Source: Acanthaster planci (lineage: Eukaryota; Echinodermata; Asteroidea; Valvatida; Acanthasteridae). From it: 64,000 nucleotides of DNA. The stretch spans positions 576,744-640,743 of the forward strand of contig NW_019091430.1 of NCBI RefSeq assembly GCF_001949145.1, written 5' to 3'. Below the pieces are notes generated by a model. It ran no database searches and was not told the DNA's origin. It worked only from the letters and a program-made list of their open reading frames with translations. The number at the start of each line of letters is the position of its first letter. The first letter of the stretch is position 1. Position numbers and translations under genes: made by a program. Positions 60,701 through 64,000 of this stretch are shown here, piece after piece.

Positions 60701-63700
60701 GACGTACATGTACACCCATCCTGAGAAATGTTGATTCTGTTTCTCAGTTGCCCTCTGATGACAAATGTAGAAAGGTTGTTAGGATGACAAGCCATGTACC
60801 ACTGGTACTGTACAACCAGGGTCAGTACAAAAGGTCCACAGATTTTGATGTTGCTGGTATGCCATTTATGAGCTCACACATACTCCAGGTGAGTTCCCTA
60901 CCTTGTAGAACAAACGTACCCTCTCTTAATCACCCTAGGAGCCTGATGCCACTGTTTTATGGTAAGTGAAACTCTTCAATAGAAGAGATTCCTTTTTCTT
61001 TATATTCACACTTACACTTTTTGTAATCCTCACAGGCTGATGTTAGTGCCAAGGGCAAACAGAAGACCGTAGATCATTCCAAGACAAGGACAGGTAAGTT
61101 TCTTATGGTCAGTGAAGAAAGAAATTCAAATGTGACTCAATCAGGCAGGCTATTGTCATTCACAGGACACTTCACCACTGTACAAAACTTGGCAGCCTTA
61201 TATCCCAAGCAAACATTGGTGTAAAAACAAATCTGTTTCAATCTTTAAGATGTTCCACAATTATTTTTAGAGCTGCTTTCTGAATTTAGCTTGTTTTTTT
61301 TTACGATATACATGTGTTTCAAGATACATGTACCTCCCACAGGCAACCATTCCACAGCCATGATTAGGTCTGCAATATAACTATCTCTCCTTTGCATTTG
61401 CCCATTCACTTGAATAGCCCTATATAACAGCCCCAATCCTCCGATTTCAATGATTTTACATACACCCTAGGGGGTAGGGTTAAGGTGAACAGGTGGTGAC
61501 ATACTATGCTCAAGGACAAGACTCAAGGCCAATTCCATGGAACTGCTCAGTGCAGAAAATGTATGTTATTAAGAAAAAGTACCATGCAATGGCTATTTCA
61601 TATGACTGGTTCTCTGCTGGTTGTTCATCATAGTAAGTTTGCTACATGTAAGCTATAGTTTGTGCTTTTCAGAACAGCTTCATGAAACTGGCCCCAGTAG
61701 CCTTTTTCAACACGTAAGCAATGATTTCAAAGAGTCAGAGGGTGTAAACAACTAAGTACACGTAGTCAAGACATTTGGACAAGAATAAGTGGGAATTATT
61801 GGTTGAGTTTTGCCTGAGTAAAATCATGAACTCTCTTATGGGGCATACACTAATATGTGATATTTTTTTGCCCAGAAGTCTGAAGTTTTTGGCATTGGCA
61901 AATGGTTTCCACTGATAATGCAAGTAATGTTGGGAAATTATTCCACTCGTCTAGGTAGTAAAAGTGAAAGAAAAAGGAACTTCCCTGAAAGCTTGACCAC
62001 AGGTGAACGTAACAGCTCCCAGACTGATGATGTCTTGCCATGGAAATTCAAAATATCTGTGGATTTGGGTCAAACGGACTGCACTGACGGCACAAGTCAT
62101 CTCCTACGTGGCATTGCAGCCTACAGAAGTGGTGAAATAGTCGTAAGTGACTTTGTAAACAACCAGTTGGTGATCTGCAACATCAAGAATGTTGTCCAAG
62201 CTAAGATTCCACTGGAAAGAGGTGGGTCTTTTGAGAATGTCTTCATTTCCATAAATCTTATTCAAAGTACCACAAATCATCATTTCACCCGGCACTTAAC
62301 GTGAAAGCAGTATTGTAGTCTAGTACTAAAGAGTATTTGTCACAACTGTCTTTATTCAAGTTCACATGAATGACTTGTGGTTAAATATATGAAGACTGGG
62401 GTACCTGTGATTTGCTTGTGATACATTTGATGACCAAATGTGTTGATAAATTCTACAGCAAGCTTTATTGGTTGAGGTCGTGAGATGGTTTGTCTGTAGA
62501 TGTATCAGTAGATCGAAGGGTCTACAGAGGTTGCACAACCAGCCCCTTTAATACTTCAACATTGTCACTAAGGGTTTCAGAAGGATGGGTTGGAACCAAT
62601 TACAAGGAGCTTCTAGGCAGAAATTGTGCTTAGTAAAGAAAATACCTTGGAAACTCTTAGCATCTGGGCCCAATTTCATGGTGCTGCTTAACAGTTACCA
62701 GAAAAGTTTTGCTTACTATAGCAGAAAGATTTGCTAACCTTTAAGTGTGATTGTAGTTAGCGTTGTGCGAGCTAAAAATTTTCATTGTTTTGTCACTACA
62801 TTAAGCAAATTTTTCCTCCAAGGTCAGCATGCCTTTTGCTGTGCTTACAGCTTACGGTTGCTTATGAAATACATGGAGCCTCTATTTGCATCAAATTTTG
62901 TGCTCAGCAGCGCCATGAAATTGGTCCCAAAACACCATATGATACGGTATATTGTCTGTTGTGTGGCAGCTGGGTAGAATTAACTAATTGTTCCATTTTA
63001 AGCTCTGGTAAAAAACCACTGCCAGAATGCCCTGCTGCCAAGCTCACTGTGATCAGCCATATAATCTAACTAATTCAGGATTTGTTTACTCTTATTCTAC
63101 CTTTCACAATCTAGTGTGGGACGTTGCCGTTCTGCCCAACAACAACTTAGTCGCAGTTGATGAGACAAGCGAAGTAAAGGTTTTCACTGAGAATCATACA
63201 TTAGCCTTTACATTCACAACCAAACCAGCTGCAGTGGACAAAGCTCAAGTGGGTCTGGTTAGTGCAGCTGTTGGTGAAGGTGGCAATATCTTCATTGGTG
63301 ATGCATTCAGTAATGTCGTTTCAGAGCATCTCCCAGCAGACGGCACTTTAGTGGGTACCAGAAAGTTGCACGTGTGTCCTCACTTCCTGGCTGTCAATAG
63401 AAAGGGTCAGCTATTAGTGAGCGGCTGGAATGCCTGCAAGGTTGACATCATGGATGACCGCAATGTACATATAGTGATACAGACAATTCACCCCACTATC
63501 CGAGGCAAGCCGGCATGGTGTCTCGGAGTTTGTTGTAGCACCAAAGATGATATCTTCATAGTAGTGACATCCAGCAATGACAGACTGGGTCATGTTCACA
63601 GATACAACACTCAGGGTGACTTTGAGGAATGCATAGTGAAGGGCTTACACAAACCCCGGGGCATTGTGTGTATTGATGACACTAAGCTAGCTGTTGCTAA

Positions 63701-63740
63701 TGACAACACAGTCATGCTATTTGAGAAACAGGATTCATAA
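54469..63740 (+). CDS. Death-ZU5-UPA-NHL signalling protein (gene span, 5' end unresolved)
   Basis: Eight exons join in frame: 54469-54735, 56149-56927, 57330-57470, 60044-60244, 60748-60888, 61036-61093, 61955-62221 and 63079-63740. Counted from the first in-frame ATG (54483) this gives 833 aa: Death domain 1-84, ZU5 about 170-315 (GGTLGLPEYDVHLYIPQGAI), UPA about 320-460 (MKIYISPI...), a basic linker about 500-545 (GKQKTVDHSKTRT, SKSERKRN), and an NHL-type propeller about 555-833. No signal peptide or membrane segment is visible, so the protein is probably cytosolic. ZU5-UPA-Death modules occur in UNC5, PIDD and ankyrins; there the Death domain is C-terminal, here it is N-terminal. NHL propellers in TRIM-NHL proteins bind RNA or protein. 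The function of this combination is not known to me. Exon 1 starts at a good acceptor, so an upstream exon may exist. Confidence 0.85.
56149..56280 (+). other. Non-domain linker between Death and ZU5
   Basis: About 44 codons (DICLSDGFQQVV through HCKCIKRM) with an acidic run (DFSEESDG) and a closely spaced HCKC. It is included in the CDS and resembles no family I recognise. Confidence 0.5.
56149..56927 (+). CDS. Death/NHL gene: ZU5 domain and start of UPA
   Basis: This large exon encodes about 80 linker residues with HCKCIKRM, then ZU5. The first ZU5 strands are GGTLGLPEYDVHLYIPQGAI; LSPLVECGPSGLKFLKSVVL matches the UNC5-type Cys-Gly-Pro turn. The domain closes with ILALDHFSTYAAIGTP, and the UPA strand MKIYISPINSPTDSLNVHVL follows. 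The acceptor is ATTTCACAG and the donor CAG|GTACAT. The ZU5 domain has an acidic insertion (SESEDTHSDDWNN). Confidence 0.9.
57330..57470 (+). CDS. Death/NHL gene: UPA middle
   Basis: It encodes CVIRSHERLAFGVLDEACYL through CPGYKVETTKK, 47 codons in phase 0/0. The acceptor follows a run of T (TTTTTTTGAAG) and the donor is GTAAGA. It continues the UPA fold. Confidence 0.8.
57567..57625 (+). repeat. tRNA-like SINE head
   Basis: GGCTGGATAGCTCAGTTAAT then GGGCCGCCAAACTGTG is a good tRNA A-box region. The B-box side (GTTCAAGAGG) is degraded, so this is not a functional tRNA. It lies in the intron after exon 57330-57470. Confidence 0.55.
58080..58500 (+). repeat. Degenerate GAGTACATGTA-rich tract
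   Basis: Many irregular copies of GAGTACAT, GTACATGTAC and GAGTATGAGTA occur in an intron, with the perfect hairpin at 58260-58287 in the middle. Confidence 0.5.
58260..58287. repeat. Perfect 13-bp hairpin
   Basis: CTGGAGCATTCAC and GTGAATGCTCCAG are exact inverted arms around two bases. Confidence 0.95.
58719..58765 (+). repeat. Possible dispersed-repeat fragment
   Basis: AATAATAATACTAATTGACA followed by TTTATAGAGCACC and GCGCTCATGGCG resembles the AATAAT...CATTTATATAGCGC...CTCATGGCGC repeats common in marine invertebrate genomes, from memory. Confidence 0.35.
60044..60244 (+). CDS. Death/NHL gene: UPA end
   Basis: It encodes RIAKEVLWENQVHSVTFDLS through SPVHLSVHHPHANK, 67 codons in phase 0/0. 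The acceptor is TTATTGTGAACAG and the donor AAA|GTGAGT. Confidence 0.78.
60268..60495. mobile_element. GGGGCCAATTTCAT MITE, copy 1
   Basis: Left GGGGCCAATTTCATAGAGCT and then GCACAAAATTTGCTTAAGC, AAAAAACCTTG. On the right the inverse CAAGGTTTTTTGCGCTTAAG and CAAATTGTGTGC. The right copy lacks the outermost bases. Confidence 0.7.
60748..60888 (+). CDS. Death/NHL gene: linker exon
   Basis: It encodes LPSDDKCRKVVRMTSHVPLV through MPFMSSHILQ, 47 codons in phase 0/0. The acceptor is CTGTTTCTCAG and the donor CAG|GTGAGT. No family is recognised for this segment. Confidence 0.72.
61036..61093 (+). CDS. Death/NHL gene: basic linker exon
   Basis: A 58-base exon encodes ADVSAKGKQKTVDHSKTRT and the first base of a Gly codon. 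The acceptor is TCCTCACAG and the donor GTAAGT. The phase agrees with both neighbours. Confidence 0.7.
61528..61696. mobile_element. GGGGCCAATTTCAT MITE, copy 2
   Basis: The ends GGCCAATTCCATGGAACTGC and the inverse AGCTTCATGAAACTGGCCCC belong to the same family as copy 1. The inside is short and AT-rich. Confidence 0.7.
61955..62221 (+). CDS. Death/NHL gene: linker and first propeller blades
   Basis: It encodes SKSERKRNFPESLTTGERN, then WKFKISVDLGQ and the blade sequence LLRGIAAYRSGEIVVSDFVN followed by NQLVICNI. The acceptor is CCACTCGTCTAG and the donor AGAG|GTGGGT, phase 1. Confidence 0.8.
62664..62935. mobile_element. GGGGCCAATTTCAT MITE, copy 3
   Basis: The ends GGGCCCAATTTCATGGTGCT and the inverse AGCGCCATGAAATTGGTCCC. 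It is the third copy in consecutive introns of one gene. Confidence 0.72.
63079..63740 (+). CDS. Death/NHL gene, last exon: NHL propeller
   Basis: It encodes repeated NHL-like blades: VWDVAVLPNNNLVAVDETSE, VSAAVGEGGNIFIGDAFSNV, HFLAVNRKGQLLVSGWNACK, WCLGVCCSTKDDIFIVVTSS and PRGIVCIDDTKLAVANDNTV. It ends LFEKQDS and TAA. With the previous exon this gives about six blades. The acceptor ACTAATTCAG fits the phase; a second AG at CACAATCTAG would shift it. Confidence 0.85.
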
Positions 63741-64000
63741 ATTATTTACCTACATGTATAACCAGGGGCTTCAAGCTTCACCTTCCAGATTTTATTTTAT
63801 CTTAAAGTCCACTTTTAGCTAAACCGGTAGATACTGTACATGAAATCCTGTCACGTAGCTGGTGAAAGTGATAAGAGGTTTATCAAACTACAATTTTGAG
63901 ATGTCAAATTTTTTACTACAAGAGCAGTGTTTGGAGTCTTTTCATTTCACTCCAGGCAGTAACATGCTTCTTTTGGTTATGTACATGTAGCTATAAAAGA
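63741..64000 (+). other. 3' flank of the Death/NHL gene
   Basis: This is presumably the 3' UTR. No AATAAA is seen before the window ends, so the transcript probably ends beyond the window or uses a variant signal. Confidence 0.4.

Overview
The window is nuclear DNA of an animal. Genes are split into many small exons with canonical GT/AG introns of roughly 0.3-4 kb, and the introns and intergenic DNA are full of small inverted-repeat transposons, SINE-like relics and minisatellites. The palindrome ACATGT/TACATGTA is strikingly common. The gene content (a Death/ZU5/UPA protein with an NHL propeller, a large F-box/LRR protein, and SF3A2 at near-human length) and the repeat style suggest a marine invertebrate, possibly a deuterostome such as an echinoderm, hemichordate or amphioxus. 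That assignment is an inference, not a demonstrated placement.

Three protein-coding genes can be reconstructed with consistent splice phases. (1) Minus strand, 30647 to 12437: eleven coding exons for a protein of about 1595 aa. It has a long disordered N-terminal region with a CxxC...CxxC zinc ribbon, then an F-box, then leucine-rich repeats (FBXL-type ubiquitin-ligase substrate adaptor). (2) Plus strand, 39565 to 48154: seven coding exons for SF3A2, the U2 snRNP splicing factor 3a subunit 2, 461 aa, with a proline-rich tail. (3) Plus strand, about 54469 to 63740: eight exons for an N-terminal Death domain, a ZU5 domain, a UPA domain and a C-terminal NHL beta-propeller. Its 5' end is not resolved. 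This last architecture is the most interesting item: it combines the ZU5-UPA-Death signalling set of UNC5, PIDD and ankyrins with a TRIM-NHL-like propeller, and the Death domain sits at the opposite end from usual.

Layout: 0-2 kb holds a simple repeat, a truncated non-LTR retrotransposon endonuclease and an inverted duplication. From 2 to 12.4 kb no gene is recognised, but there is a hAT-like MITE with its target duplication, a perfect 21-bp hairpin and another TIR element. From 12.4 to 30.6 kb lies the F-box/LRR gene, with a mariner-like transposase relic, foldback elements, a SINE and a 23-bp minisatellite in its introns. From 30.7 to 39.5 kb, between two divergently transcribed genes, is a dense cluster of MITEs and arrays. 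From 39.5 to 48.5 kb is SF3A2, with a pogo/Tigger-like element in intron 2 and a ~58-bp tandem repeat in intron 5. From 48.5 to 54.4 kb is intergenic DNA with a PIF/Harbinger-like MITE whose empty site can be read from the surrounding minisatellite. From 54.4 to 63.7 kb is the Death-ZU5-UPA-NHL gene, with three copies of one MITE family in its introns.

The three genes do not form an obvious pathway. The F-box protein would act in SCF ubiquitin ligation, SF3A2 in branch-site recognition by U2 snRNP, and the Death/NHL protein probably in cytoplasmic signalling. Exon coordinates were derived by hand from splice consensus and reading frame. No alignment or database search was run.
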